From Chitinophaga sp. H8 (GTDB lineage: Bacteria; Bacteroidota; Bacteroidia; Chitinophagales; Chitinophagaceae), in contig NZ_JBEXAC010000002.1 in NCBI RefSeq assembly GCF_040567655.1, positions 744,001 through 808,000 on the forward strand: 64,000 bases of DNA, in the 5' to 3' direction. The notes under the pieces were generated by a model that was not told the DNA's origin, ran no database searches, and worked only from the letters and a program-made list of their open reading frames with translations. The translations under genes and the position numbers were made by a program. Positions 50,309 through 60,035 of the stretch are shown in pieces (position 1 is the stretch's first letter; each line of letters opens with the position of its first letter).

Positions 50309-52117
50309 CTATGCTTCTACTTTCATTGACTTAGACATTTTTCTACGCTCATCCTCATCCAATATGGTTTTACGCATACGTATGTGATTTGGCGTTACTT
50401 CAATACACTCATCATGTTGGATGTATTCCATACATTCTTCCAGTGTCATCAGTATTTTAGGAGCAATGCTGGTAGCAGCATCACTTCCGCTGGCACGCAT
50501 GTTAGTCAGCTTCTTACCTTCATTGGCATTTACCACCAGATCTCCCGGTTTATTATTTTCACCAATGATCATACCTCTGTATACATCTTCTCCCGGATCA
50601 ACAAAGAAAGAGCCTCTGTCTTGTAATTTATCCAGAGAATAACCGGTAGTACTACCTGCTTCTTTAGCAATCAATACACCATTGTTACGCCCAGGGATCG
50701 CTCCTTTCCAGGCTTTGTAATCGTTAAACCGGTGGGCCATTACCGCTTCACCAGCAGTAGCCGTCAGCATTTGTGTACGCAAACCGATCAAACCACGGGA
50801 AGGTATTTCGAATTCCAGGTGCTGCATTTCACCTTTCGTTTCCATGATCAGCATCTCACCTTTACGGCGGGTAACCAGATCAATTACTTTACTGGCAAAT
50901 TCCTGTGGAACATCTACTACCAGTGTTTCATATGGTTCGCATTTTTTACCATCTACCAGCTTGGTAATTACCTGTGGTTGCCCTACGGTTAATTCGTATC
51001 CTTCACGACGCATGGTTTCAATCAATACACCTAAGTGCAGGATACCACGGCCATATACCATGAAGCTATCTGCGTTATCAGAATCCAGTACACGCAGTGC
51101 CAGGTTCTTCTCAGTTTCCTTCATTAAACGATCACGCAGGTGACGGGAAGTTACAAACTTACCATCCTTACCATAAAATGGAGAGTTATTAATACTGAAC
51201 TGCATGTTCATAGTAGGCTCATCCACGCTGATCACTGGTAATGCTTCCGGATTTTCTGCATCAGAAATAGTATCACCAATGTTAAAATCTTCCAGACCTA
51301 CTACTGCACAAATATCACCAGCTAATACTTCAGTTACTCTTCTTTTCCCTAAGGCTTCAAATATGTATAATTCCTTAACACGTTGTCTTTTAACAACCCC
51401 GTCTGCCTGCATCAATGCAATGGGCTGGTTTTCTTTAATACTACCACGGGTGATTTTACCTACTGCGATACGACCCAGGAAAGAAGAATAATCCAGAGAA
51501 GTGATTTGCATTTGCAAAGTACCTTCCGCAATTTTAGGCTCAGGTACATATTCCAGAATACCATCCATTAATGGGCTGATATCTTCTGTTTGGGTCAATG
51601 AACTATTAAACCAGCCATTTTTACCAGAACCGTAAAAAGTAGGGAAGTTTAATTGTTCTTCGGTGGCATCCAAGTTAAAGAACAGTTCAAATACTGCATC
51701 ATGTACTTCGTCCGGACGGCAGTTAGGCTTATCCACCTTATTGATAACCACAATTGGTTTCAGGTTCAGTTGCAATGCTTTTTGCAGTACAAAACGGGTT
51801 TGTGGCATAGGCCCTTCAAAAGCATCTACCAGCAAAATAACCCCATCAGCCATTTTCAATACTCTTTCCACTTCACCACCAAAGTCGGCGTGACCTGGGG
51901 TATCAATCACATTGATCTTGGTACCTTTATATTCAACAGACGCGTTTTTACTAAATATAGTGATCCCACGTTCTCTTTCCAGATCATTACTATCCATGAT
52001 CAGGTCCTGAGTCTCCTGGTTAGCCCGGAAAATGTTGCCTTGATGCAAAATCTTATCCACCAAAGTAGTCTTACCATGGTCTACGTGTGCAATAATTGCG
52101 ATATTACGAATATTCAT
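50309..52117 (-). CDS. typA: Translational GTPase TypA/BipA
   Basis: A 602-residue ribosome-associated GTPase involved in 50S assembly and stress response. G1 is AHVDHGKTT near residue 10, G2 lies in ERGITI, G3 is DTPGHADF and G4 is NKVDKP. EF-G-like domains II, III and V follow, and the TypA-specific C-terminal domain carries RASGSDAATSIAPK. Start ATG 52117, with a minus-strand TACCTTTG element at 52182-52189. Confidence 0.97.
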   Translation of the reverse strand: MNIRNIAIIAHVDHGKTTLVDKILHQGNIFRANQETQDLIMDSNDLERERGITIFSKNASVEYKGTKINVIDTPGHADFGGEVERVLKMADGVILLVDAFEGPMPQTRFVLQKALQLNLKPIVVINKVDKPNCRPDEVHDAVFELFFNLDATEEQLNFPTFYGSGKNGWFNSSLTQTEDISPLMDGILEYVPEPKIAEGTLQMQITSLDYSSFLGRIAVGKITRGSIKENQPIALMQADGVVKRQRVKELYIFEALGKRRVTEVLAGDICAVVGLEDFNIGDTISDAENPEALPVISVDEPTMNMQFSINNSPFYGKDGKFVTSRHLRDRLMKETEKNLALRVLDSDNADSFMVYGRGILHLGVLIETMRREGYELTVGQPQVITKLVDGKKCEPYETLVVDVPQEFASKVIDLVTRRKGEMLIMETKGEMQHLEFEIPSRGLIGLRTQMLTATAGEAVMAHRFNDYKAWKGAIPGRNNGVLIAKEAGSTTGYSLDKLQDRGSFFVDPGEDVYRGMIIGENNKPGDLVVNANEGKKLTNMRASGSDAATSIAPKILMTLEECMEYIQHDECIEVTPNHIRMRKTILDEDERRKMSKSMKVEA

Positions 52118-52181
52118 ATATTTTATTATTTAGCTGCCAGATGGTTATGTTTAAGTGAAAAGCAGCTACAAAAACGAGGCG

Positions 52182-52189
52182 CAAAGGTA
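52182..52189 (-). promoter_or_regulatory. TACCTTTG promoter element for typA
   Basis: Minus-strand TACCTTTG lies 64 bases upstream of the typA start. Confidence 0.45.
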
Positions 52190-52522
52190 CGAAAAACAGA
52201 CGAGACTGAAGGGCCCTGACTTTAAATAAATGTAATCATTTGGTCAGATGATAAAATTGGTGTATGACGTGCTGAAAATCAATATGTTGAATAATAATTC
52301 CGGCTTATATTTCTTTTTTCAAATGATCATCAATCAGTTATTAAGGCATTCCCTTCTGGTAATAATCCCTGAAAACGGTGGTACTTTTCACAGCTTTAAT
52401 CCTTTATCCAGCTAAAACAAAGGTAATCCTACTTTCGCAAAAGCTACTCATTCTGAATGCATTAGGATTCGATTTAAAAAGGAAAGCGCCGGATCAGATA
52501 GTATGCTATTGATATGGTTACG

Positions 52523-52638
52523 CTATGGCCGAAGCATGGTTGAGCTATAGTAAAGGCATAGTAAAAGCGTTCCAAAGGCATAATTACACTATGGCCGAAG
52601 CATGGTTGAGCTATAGTAAAGGCATAGTAAAAGCGTTC
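52523..52638. repeat. Two perfect 50-base direct repeats built of 11-base units
   Basis: Positions 52523-52572 and 52589-52638 are identical and offset by 66 bases. Read on the minus strand they resolve into 11-base units CTATGCCTTTA, CTATAGCTCAA and CCATGCTTCGG, relatives of the CTATGCTTTAA units at 19548. Confidence 0.85.
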
Positions 52639-52702
52639 TAAGAGTATCAATAAGCCTATTTTAAAGCATTCGCTGCATTAGGCTAAAAGCTGGCAATAAC
52701 TG

Positions 52703-54931
52703 CTATTTCTGCTTCATCAGTTGCAGAATGTAATTAAAAGCACTTTGGTTGGCAGGGTTATTCAGCGCATTGGCAATATCCAGCTTTTCGCGGGAGGTAA
52801 GATGCCAGCTTAAAGCAGCGGCTTTATCCTGCTGTTGGGGTACATATTGAAAAATAACCCGGTGGAATTTATTGGGGAAATGCCCTTCCATGTAATTCAC
52901 CAGCCCATCCTGGTCAAAATCCTGCATGGCGCTCCAGTGCTGCTGCATGGTGAACAGCGGCTCAAAAATCAGGTCACTGAGGTTTTTTGTTTTTTTAATC
53001 GGCTGCATTTCATTTTTCCGGGTATCCCGTACCTGCAGGTACAGCACTCCTTTGGTATTTTCATTGATCCAATCCCGGAACGTGTACAAAAACCGGAGCG
53101 TCGTTTGTTGTCCAAAATTATCCCGGATGCCCGCATCCATTACGTCTATGATAGGGTTACTGGGCAAAAATGCATTGGGTAATACATAAGGAAAGGTAGC
53201 GCACATGCGGATAGCGCTGGTAATCCTCAGGTCCATGGCCCCCTGGGCTGCAAAATACTGGGCAAAGTCCACCCCGTCAATATCTCTGCCCTGACGGGTG
53301 GGATACTGGTACTGCGGACTACACAAATAACTTACGGGTTGGGGAGACATCACCAACATTCGCCCGTCGGCATTGATAGTGGCATTCCATATCAGCATCG
53401 GTATAGCTGCTGTTTCTTCCGGCTCCTTATAATCTTTGAGGGTTTTATCCAGCACAAAAGCTGTATTGTTGTTCAGCTGCATTTCAAAGGCATATCCCCT
53501 GTCTTTGGCATAGTGATTATCCCCAATATGAAAACTGCGGAAAGGAGTAATAAAATCATTAACTGCCATAGCAGAAAAAACAGAATTCAACAGATCCCTG
53601 GAAATCCTTTCTGCATAAATACTGTCTGTCAGCTGAACCGCCTTTCCCTGCAACTGTTCATAATACAACTCCCGAAAATAACTGGCCCCCATCATTCCTC
53701 CGGAGGCCCCGGTCATCAGTACTGTTTGTCGCATCAAGGTATCTTTCAGCATACTGTTCAGCCTTTGCAGCACATTTACGCTCCAGGTAGCCGACCGGCT
53801 GCCACCGCCACTGAAATTCATCACAACAAAATAGGGTTTTTCACCTGCAGGAAATTTGGCTCTCCATTTTTCCAGCACCTTCAAAGTATGTTGCTTATCT
53901 GCCTCATACTTTTCATCTGTAAAAAAACGCTGTAAGGCATCCGCACTATATTCCGGGCGTTCTTTCTTATCCCGGTAATTAAGCCCGTAAGCTTTATTCC
54001 GGTTGTCCACCCAATCATGCTCTACCATCCAGTTTAGCCCAAACAGCATCACCAATAAGGTGGGTATGGCCCAGGTTTGCAATACATAAGCATAAGCACC
54101 TGCTACACCTATCAGAAAGGCAAAAAACACCAGCACACTCGCACCTGCCGGTATCCTGAACACATTATAGTCCATGAGATAGGCCAGTATTACCAGAAAA
54201 ACAAGTGCACATCCGATTGTAATGATTGCTGCGAAGTGATGTTGTTTTAAGATGCTGTCCAGGTAGTGTTTGTTATAATGGTCTACGTTTCTGGCCCGGC
54301 GGATCTTCCAGGGCGTGTTAAAATAGTTATGTACCGGGAGTGCATTTTCGTCGGGTTCCTGGCTGGGCTTCAGTACCAGTTTTAAAAAATTACGGGGATT
54401 GCCAAACTTTTTCTCCAGCCGGCGGCCAATATTTTTATCTGCATTAAAAAAGTAAAAGAAGGAGAAGAAAATGATGAATAAAACCCCGCAAATATACCCT
54501 TCTGCCAGCAGCAGTATTTCCGGCAGAGTACTCAATTGTTCATACCGTTGGTACTCCCATCCGCGAAAGATCAAACAGATGATAAAGGCCAGCGGAATAA
54601 TTGAATTATTTAAACAATACTTGAAAAAGGGCTGGGAAGTAGTAGCCAGAAACTTAAACCTGCCGGTATGCAGAATGAAAGTGGTAATATGCCAGCTCAT
54701 GATAAAAACACCAGTAGCCAGGCCTAATATAGTAGTACTATAGAAATTAACCTGTCCCAGATATTCCGGTGCAAGAAACAAGGCATCCCCCCCAAATACT
54801 TTTGCAAATCCCCCGTTGATCGTCCCGAACAATATTGCCCAGAAGATCAACAAAACCTGGTATTTGCGAAAATGCAACAGCAGGAGTTGTATAGGGAAAG
54901 AATAGTAAATTTTTACTAGTAGTAATTTCAC
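52703..54931 (-). CDS. Patatin-like phospholipase with N-terminal multi-span membrane domain
   Basis: A 742-residue protein. The first ~310 residues contain about seven hydrophobic segments in two groups. The C-terminal half is a patatin-type lipase: oxyanion loop FSGGGSRS near residue 372, nucleophile elbow GASGG near 405 (consensus GxSxG), and the catalytic Asp in DAGIRDN near 595 (consensus DG[AG] altered to DAG). The catalytic Ser-Asp dyad is therefore intact. It would hydrolyse membrane lipids at the inner-membrane face; topology is not certain. The gene stands alone. Confidence 0.85.
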   Translation of the reverse strand: MKLLLVKIYYSFPIQLLLLHFRKYQVLLIFWAILFGTINGGFAKVFGGDALFLAPEYLGQVNFYSTTILGLATGVFIMSWHITTFILHTGRFKFLATTSQPFFKYCLNNSIIPLAFIICLIFRGWEYQRYEQLSTLPEILLLAEGYICGVLFIIFFSFFYFFNADKNIGRRLEKKFGNPRNFLKLVLKPSQEPDENALPVHNYFNTPWKIRRARNVDHYNKHYLDSILKQHHFAAIITIGCALVFLVILAYLMDYNVFRIPAGASVLVFFAFLIGVAGAYAYVLQTWAIPTLLVMLFGLNWMVEHDWVDNRNKAYGLNYRDKKERPEYSADALQRFFTDEKYEADKQHTLKVLEKWRAKFPAGEKPYFVVMNFSGGGSRSATWSVNVLQRLNSMLKDTLMRQTVLMTGASGGMMGASYFRELYYEQLQGKAVQLTDSIYAERISRDLLNSVFSAMAVNDFITPFRSFHIGDNHYAKDRGYAFEMQLNNNTAFVLDKTLKDYKEPEETAAIPMLIWNATINADGRMLVMSPQPVSYLCSPQYQYPTRQGRDIDGVDFAQYFAAQGAMDLRITSAIRMCATFPYVLPNAFLPSNPIIDVMDAGIRDNFGQQTTLRFLYTFRDWINENTKGVLYLQVRDTRKNEMQPIKKTKNLSDLIFEPLFTMQQHWSAMQDFDQDGLVNYMEGHFPNKFHRVIFQYVPQQQDKAAALSWHLTSREKLDIANALNNPANQSAFNYILQLMKQK

Positions 54932-55028
54932 CTTTTTCGTAAGCTAATTCCGATAAACTTACGCAAAATTTTGCGATGAAGCCTCAACTTCACCGGGAAC
55001 TTCCTTACTGCAAACTTTATATATTGTA

Positions 55029-56084
55029 TTAAACTGCTTTAATAGAAGTACCTCTGCTCAGGAATTGTGTCCATACCAAAGCCAATAATAAAAGCATTCC
55101 TACAAACTGGTGCAGGATGGCATAGCTGATTGGGATTTTTACCTGGCTGCCTAAAATAGTCAATACCCCTAAAAGCACCTGAAGTAATACCAGCAGTAAG
55201 GGTAAATAACGCATTTTGTGTAATAAGCTATAGGAAGGCGTTTGTCCGGCTTTCCACCACCAGATAGCTACAAGTATAGTGATCAGGTAGGCAAGTCCGC
55301 GATGGAGAAACTGAATAGTGATCTGATTATGTGTTATATCGGCCAGCAAGCCGCCCTGGGCAAACATCCCTGTGGGCCACCACATACCATTAATATCCGG
55401 CCAGGTGCTAGCAGCCAGTGCTGCATGCAATCCTGCCATAAAAGCACCGTAGACCAGCTGTATGGTCAGCAGGGCTAACAGCCAGGTATTTAATTTTTTC
55501 AGCGTTTCCACCGGCAGAATCTCCTTGACAGGCACTGATAACTTTAAAGCAAACCACAGCACATAACATAATAATGCCAGAGCGGCGATAAAATGAATGG
55601 CCAGCCGGATATGACTTACATACAAATTCTCTTCATTCAGCCCGCTTTTTACCATGATCCAGCCTATTGCTCCCTGTAATCCACCCAACACAAATAGAAT
55701 CACCATAGGGTTTACCATGGTACGGTCTATTTTCTTCTTAATGATAAAGTAAATGAACGGTACAATGAAAACAATCCCCATCAAACGGGCCCAATCACGA
55801 TGCAACCACTCCCAGAAATAGATGAATTTGAAATCCGATAGCGTAAAATGACTGTTAACATACTGGAACTGGGCTATTTCCTTGTATTTGTCGAAAGCGG
55901 CCTGCCAGGCCTGCTCATTCATGGGTGGGAAAGCGCCCAATATTGGTTTCCATTCAGTAATAGATAATCCACTGCCAGTTAAGCGGGTAAGACCACCTAA
56001 TAATACCTGTATCACTATCATGCCCACGCCAATATATAACCAGATGGCTACGGCGCGGTTATTTTTTACTGTAACTGCTTCCAT
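55029..56084 (-). CDS. ctaA: Heme A synthase (CtaA/COX15 family)
   Basis: A 351-residue inner-membrane enzyme with about eight helices that oxidises the methyl group of heme O to make heme A for cytochrome oxidases. Family motifs are GGLTRLTGSGLSITEWKP near the N-terminus, the heme-ligand histidines in EWLHRDWARLMG and HIRLAIHF, and in the second half FLHRGLAY and LHQFVG. The start at 56084 is 16 residues inside the longest frame and follows a TAAGTTTG element by eight bases. Confidence 0.93.
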   Translation of the reverse strand: MEAVTVKNNRAVAIWLYIGVGMIVIQVLLGGLTRLTGSGLSITEWKPILGAFPPMNEQAWQAAFDKYKEIAQFQYVNSHFTLSDFKFIYFWEWLHRDWARLMGIVFIVPFIYFIIKKKIDRTMVNPMVILFVLGGLQGAIGWIMVKSGLNEENLYVSHIRLAIHFIAALALLCYVLWFALKLSVPVKEILPVETLKKLNTWLLALLTIQLVYGAFMAGLHAALAASTWPDINGMWWPTGMFAQGGLLADITHNQITIQFLHRGLAYLITILVAIWWWKAGQTPSYSLLHKMRYLPLLLVLLQVLLGVLTILGSQVKIPISYAILHQFVGMLLLLALVWTQFLSRGTSIKAV

Positions 56085-56092
56085 AAACGTTG

Positions 56093-56100
56093 CAAACTTA
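56093..56100 (-). promoter_or_regulatory. TAAGTTTG promoter element close to the ctaA start
   Basis: Minus-strand TAAGTTTG ends eight bases before the ATG at 56084, another very short leader. Confidence 0.45.
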
Positions 56101-56248
56101 GGACAGAAAAATTGATAATTCGCAATTAACACGGAGGTAATATTCTCTTAACCCTGAGGATGGACCTTTGCCTTGAAAATTAAACGGCACCATTGTATTA
56201 GCTAATACTGCCCTACAAGTTTAAAAGATCAACATTAAAAATAATGTC

Positions 56249-56692
56249 ATGAAACACATGCGTATTGTTTTAGCACCCAAAGCAGTAATGGTTTTAATAG
56301 TTACTATCCTGATAAATACTTTTCAAGTACATGCTCAGGAAAACGTATTTGCCTCCAGCACACCCAGGATATCAAAAGAAGACCCTAAGACCGCTGCGGC
56401 AACATTAAAAATGCAGTTAATGCATTTGGAAAAGGATTCCCTGCTTTTCAGATTACTGATAGAAAATCCAGCCGGCGAAAAGCTGATGCTGTATATAAAA
56501 GATAACAACAGCAATGTACTGCTGCGTGAAACGCTGCCCACTACTTCAAGATATGAAGCACGCTACAATCTCCAGTCACTGGAAGATGGTGCTTACACTT
56601 TTGAGATCAGAAACGGGAAAAATAAAGTAGCAGAAAAAGCGGTGGATATCAAAACAGAAACCCAGGTAAACCGCAGCGTTTCTTTAGATTAA
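56249..56692 (+). CDS. Secreted protein of unknown function
   Basis: A 147-residue exported protein with a signal peptide (~1-29, ending VHAQ). The mature part alternates short strands (SLLFRLLIENPAGEKLMLYI, then EDGAYTFEIRNG) in a pattern like a single beta-sandwich of the kind found at the ends of larger Bacteroidota secreted proteins. No cysteine and no catalytic motif. It lies alone between heme A synthase and the hexosaminidase fusion. Confidence 0.7.
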   Translation: MKHMRIVLAPKAVMVLIVTILINTFQVHAQENVFASSTPRISKEDPKTAAATLKMQLMHLEKDSLLFRLLIENPAGEKLMLYIKDNNSNVLLRETLPTTSRYEARYNLQSLEDGAYTFEIRNGKNKVAEKAVDIKTETQVNRSVSLD

Positions 56693-56726
56693 CGTCTTTC
56701 GTTTTTTAATATTCAAGTTAACTGTT

Positions 56727-56765
56727 AAGTCAGGGGAGCTCTCTCTTCTGACTTTATTTTTTTAC
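56727..56765 (+). terminator. Terminator after the secreted-protein gene
   Basis: AAGTCAGGGGAG pairs with CTCTTCTGACTT (two G-U), loop CTCT, followed by TATTTTTTT. It overlaps the 3' end of the convergent gene at 56754. Confidence 0.8.
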
Positions 56766-59741
56766 AATCGCATCATAGACTGCTTCCATCATCCTGCCAC
56801 GTATATTCAGGGTAGACAGTTTCGTGTTAGCTCCTCCGTTAGGGCTTACCCGGTTGCTCAGAAATATAAACACCAGATTAGACTGAGGGTCTGCCCATAC
56901 ACAGGTACCTGTAAATCCGGTATGCCCAAATGTATCAGCAGAGGCACTCTTGCAGGGATATGCATCGAGCCGGTTCTGAACGCCCTTTTCAGGTTTATCA
57001 AATCCTAACCCTCGGCGGCTGATTTTGCTATTGTAGGCGGTAAACAGCTTAACCGTTTCCGGCTTGATATATTGTACGCCATCATAGCTGCCCTTGTTCA
57101 ATAACATTTGCATAATGATAGCCAGGTCATGTGCATTGGAAAAAAGTCCGGCATGGCCGGCTACACCACCAAACATGGCCGCACCGGGGTCATGTACATC
57201 GCCATGGATCCATTGCATACGGAAAATACGTTCATACTCCGTGGGGGCCAGCAGTTGTAACGGGATATGTTCCCTTGGCCGAAACATGGTGGTAGTAAGC
57301 CCTAATGGTTCATAAAAGGTATCTCTTACATATTCTTCCAGCTTTTTGCCAGAAAGCGCTTCCACTATTTTTCCCAGAAACATAAAATCCAGGTCACTGT
57401 ATACATATCCCTGACGGGTATTCAGCTTACTATCCAGCACCCTTTTCCATATCGTGTCCGGATATCCGTTACTGATATATAAATGATCTGCTACCCGTAA
57501 TTCATGCTGTTCATCCATTTCCGGACGATACCAGGCAGAGTCCGGATAACCTGCGGCATTGATGGTTTCCTTATAAAAAGGTATCCAGGCTACTAATCCG
57601 GCCTGGTGTAATAAAACATTACGGATAGTTAACCCCGCTTTGTTAGACCCTTTTACAAAAGGTAAATAATCACCCAGGGTAGCATCCAGCTTAATTCTTC
57701 CTTCATCATACAAGCGCATGATGGATAAAGTAGTAGCACATATCTTGGTTACTGAAGCGAGATCATACACCGTTTGCGGTGTTACCGGCACCTTTTTATC
57801 ATAATCATAATACCCAAAACATTTGTTGTAAATCACTTTCCCATCTTTCATGGCCAGCACTTCACAACCCGGAGCGGCGCCTTTGGATATCATGATTTCC
57901 GCAATGGGGTCAATCTTATCCAGCATCGCGCTATTTACACCCGCATCTTCCGGTACTACCTGTGGCAAGGTGGCACTTTCCGGCAGCTCATAGGTGATCC
58001 CTGTTCCGGAAGGCAACCCTTCACATACCGTAACCGGCAATTTCCCCTGGGGTGCTATTTTACCAAACAGGATCTCCGCCGCTACTTTCTGGGTAGTACT
58101 ATCATCTTCATATGCAGCGATGATAGCAGGCCCTTCACAGAAGTATTTAATTGCGTAAGGATTTCCAAAAACAACAGTAGCCGAAGGTATTTCCTGTTGT
58201 AGTTGACGGATCAGCAGCTTTTGTGCCATTGAAATACCAAACCCATTGGCTGGGCGGCGGCTGTAATTATGAAGACTGATGATCACGGCTTTATAATCCC
58301 GATGTAAGCGGGATACCATCGGAGCTACCTGGCTCACTGGCTGACCGGAAGAAAAAACGTAGGTATCTGTACCGGGTTTTATCTTTTTCACTTCACTCAG
58401 AAAAGCATTACCTGCATCTGCCCCTACTGCTATAACAGCCACCTTTTGCTGCACCATAGCTGGCGAGAAAGGCACGATCTTATTATCATTCTTTACCAGG
58501 GTTATTGCAGCTTCTGCCAGTTTCCTGCGCAGGGAGTCTGTCTGCGCATTCAGGTCCTTTTCCAGATTACGGGTGTCTATAGGCTGTAATTGCCCAAGGC
58601 CCAGATTGTACTTTGCCCGCAATACTTTTTTCACTCTTTCATCTACCTCTTCCTGGCTGATCAATCCTTTTTTAATACCCCTTTTGATAGCAGCAACACT
58701 ACCAGCAGAAGTAGATGGCAGGATCATCAGGTCATTACCTGCCAGCAGGGATTGCAGGGATTCCTCCCCTTTTGTATAATATTTGGCAATCCCTTTCATT
58801 TCCAACGCATCTGTAATCACCAGGCCCTTAAAGCCCATTTCTTCCTTGAGCAATTTGGTTACTGCTTTACGGGAAATAGAAGTAGGTGTATTAGGTTTAT
58901 TATCAATAGCAGGGATGAATAAATGAGCCACCATTATGGAGCCTACGCCGGCTTCAATAGCCTGGCGGAAAGGATATAACTCCAGCGCCTCCAGCTGGGC
59001 ACGGGTTTTACGGATAGAGGGCAGGTCAAAATGCGAATCCACATCGGTATCCCCATGTCCGGGAAAGTGTTTGGCACAGGCCATCACGCCGGCTTCCTGC
59101 ATACCTTTAATAGTAGCCACCCCCATTCGAGCCACCTGGTACTTGTTTTCTCCAAAGGAACGGTCATTAATCACCGGATTATCCGGATTATTATTCACGT
59201 CCATATCCGGTGCAAAATCAATCTGTATCCCGATACGTTTGCATTGTTCTGCCATCACCCGGCCTGCTTCATAAGCCAGTGTACTATCCTGGATAGCTCC
59301 TATTAACAGGTTGCGTGGCAAGCTGATCACACTATCCAATCGCATGCCCAGCCCCCATTCGCCATCAATTCCCACCAATAGTGGCACCTTTGAGATGGAC
59401 TGGTAATAATTGGTAAGATTAGCCTGACGTACCGGTCCTCCCTGGAAGAAGATCACCCCTCCTACCTTATTATCATTAATATCTTTTATTACAGCATTAA
59501 TATGGTCTCTGCCCAGGTTGGAATGCGCCCGTATCATGATCAGTTGCGCAATACGTTCATCTGGCGTAAGTGATTGAAAAACACTGTCGGCCCACCGGTC
59601 GGCAGCTCCTTGCTGGGGAGTTGCTATCAGTGTTTTAACCTTTTGCCCTTTTTTCTTGTTGTTAACGGTAGGCGGGAGCCGGAAGGCAGTGCCTGTGATT
59701 AACAAACCCGTTAGCCCTAATGCCAGTAGTTGCTTCATCAT
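56754..59741 (-). CDS. GH3 beta-N-acetylhexosaminidase fused to a serine hydrolase
   Basis: A 995-residue exported two-enzyme protein. Residues ~45-390 are a NagZ-type GH3 domain with the general acid/base loop KHFPGHGDTDVDSH and the nucleophile Asp in VITDALEMKG. Residues ~400-590 are a GH3 C-terminal-like domain. Residues ~620-990 are a beta-lactamase/serine-hydrolase fold with the SxxK motif in SVTK near 662, YSD near 785 as the YxN equivalent, and HTG near 936 as the KTG equivalent. Its likely role is turnover of peptidoglycan fragments in the periplasm: glucosaminidase plus peptidase or esterase. The pairing is known in Bacteroidota, but the serine-hydrolase substrate is not clear. Confidence 0.9.
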   Translation of the reverse strand: MMKQLLALGLTGLLITGTAFRLPPTVNNKKKGQKVKTLIATPQQGAADRWADSVFQSLTPDERIAQLIMIRAHSNLGRDHINAVIKDINDNKVGGVIFFQGGPVRQANLTNYYQSISKVPLLVGIDGEWGLGMRLDSVISLPRNLLIGAIQDSTLAYEAGRVMAEQCKRIGIQIDFAPDMDVNNNPDNPVINDRSFGENKYQVARMGVATIKGMQEAGVMACAKHFPGHGDTDVDSHFDLPSIRKTRAQLEALELYPFRQAIEAGVGSIMVAHLFIPAIDNKPNTPTSISRKAVTKLLKEEMGFKGLVITDALEMKGIAKYYTKGEESLQSLLAGNDLMILPSTSAGSVAAIKRGIKKGLISQEEVDERVKKVLRAKYNLGLGQLQPIDTRNLEKDLNAQTDSLRRKLAEAAITLVKNDNKIVPFSPAMVQQKVAVIAVGADAGNAFLSEVKKIKPGTDTYVFSSGQPVSQVAPMVSRLHRDYKAVIISLHNYSRRPANGFGISMAQKLLIRQLQQEIPSATVVFGNPYAIKYFCEGPAIIAAYEDDSTTQKVAAEILFGKIAPQGKLPVTVCEGLPSGTGITYELPESATLPQVVPEDAGVNSAMLDKIDPIAEIMISKGAAPGCEVLAMKDGKVIYNKCFGYYDYDKKVPVTPQTVYDLASVTKICATTLSIMRLYDEGRIKLDATLGDYLPFVKGSNKAGLTIRNVLLHQAGLVAWIPFYKETINAAGYPDSAWYRPEMDEQHELRVADHLYISNGYPDTIWKRVLDSKLNTRQGYVYSDLDFMFLGKIVEALSGKKLEEYVRDTFYEPLGLTTTMFRPREHIPLQLLAPTEYERIFRMQWIHGDVHDPGAAMFGGVAGHAGLFSNAHDLAIIMQMLLNKGSYDGVQYIKPETVKLFTAYNSKISRRGLGFDKPEKGVQNRLDAYPCKSASADTFGHTGFTGTCVWADPQSNLVFIFLSNRVSPNGGANTKLSTLNIRGRMMEAVYDAIVKK

Positions 59742-59895
59742 TCCATAAACTTACAAAGTTTTGCGCATTAAAGCACCAGTCTGGCACACATAAGCACCTT
59801 TGACAATCAACTAATTACTAATATTAATAATATAATTTTGATATCCTCAAAACTTCCTGGCAAAATTCATGGGCCGTTTTAATAAAATTTGATAT

Positions 59896-59938
59896 TTTTG
59901 GCGAAATACTTAAAATATATTTACTATTTTGGCGAAAT
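59896..59938. promoter_or_regulatory. Two TTTTGGCGAAAT direct repeats upstream of adk
   Basis: Identical 12-base copies at 59896-59907 and 59927-59938 are 31 bases apart, about three helical turns. They sit 100-140 bases upstream of adk and overlap TAnnTTTG-like words, so they may be tandem promoters or regulator sites. The rest of the 294-base gap is AT-rich without a gene. Confidence 0.5.
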
Positions 59939-59994
59939 CTTTTAGATTATTTAATCAATAGTAATTTCACTTACCAATACATTCAATTGTTTGT

Positions 59995-60002
59995 TATATT
60001 TG
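59995..60002 (+). promoter_or_regulatory. TATATTTG promoter element for adk
   Basis: TATATTTG lies 33 bases upstream of the adk ATG. Confidence 0.45.
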
Positions 60003-60035
60003 CAAACTTGCGAGTAAAGTAGATTTTAATTAAAC

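Larger units (their letters stand above)
52118..52702. other. 585-base gene-free region with repeats
   Basis: No credible coding region is present. It contains the typA promoter at 52182, then about 300 unremarkable AT-rich bases, then two 50-base direct repeats at 52523 and 52589, and a fragment GCTGCATTAGGCTAAAAGCT (52665-52685) related to the repeat arms near 19700. Confidence 0.75.
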
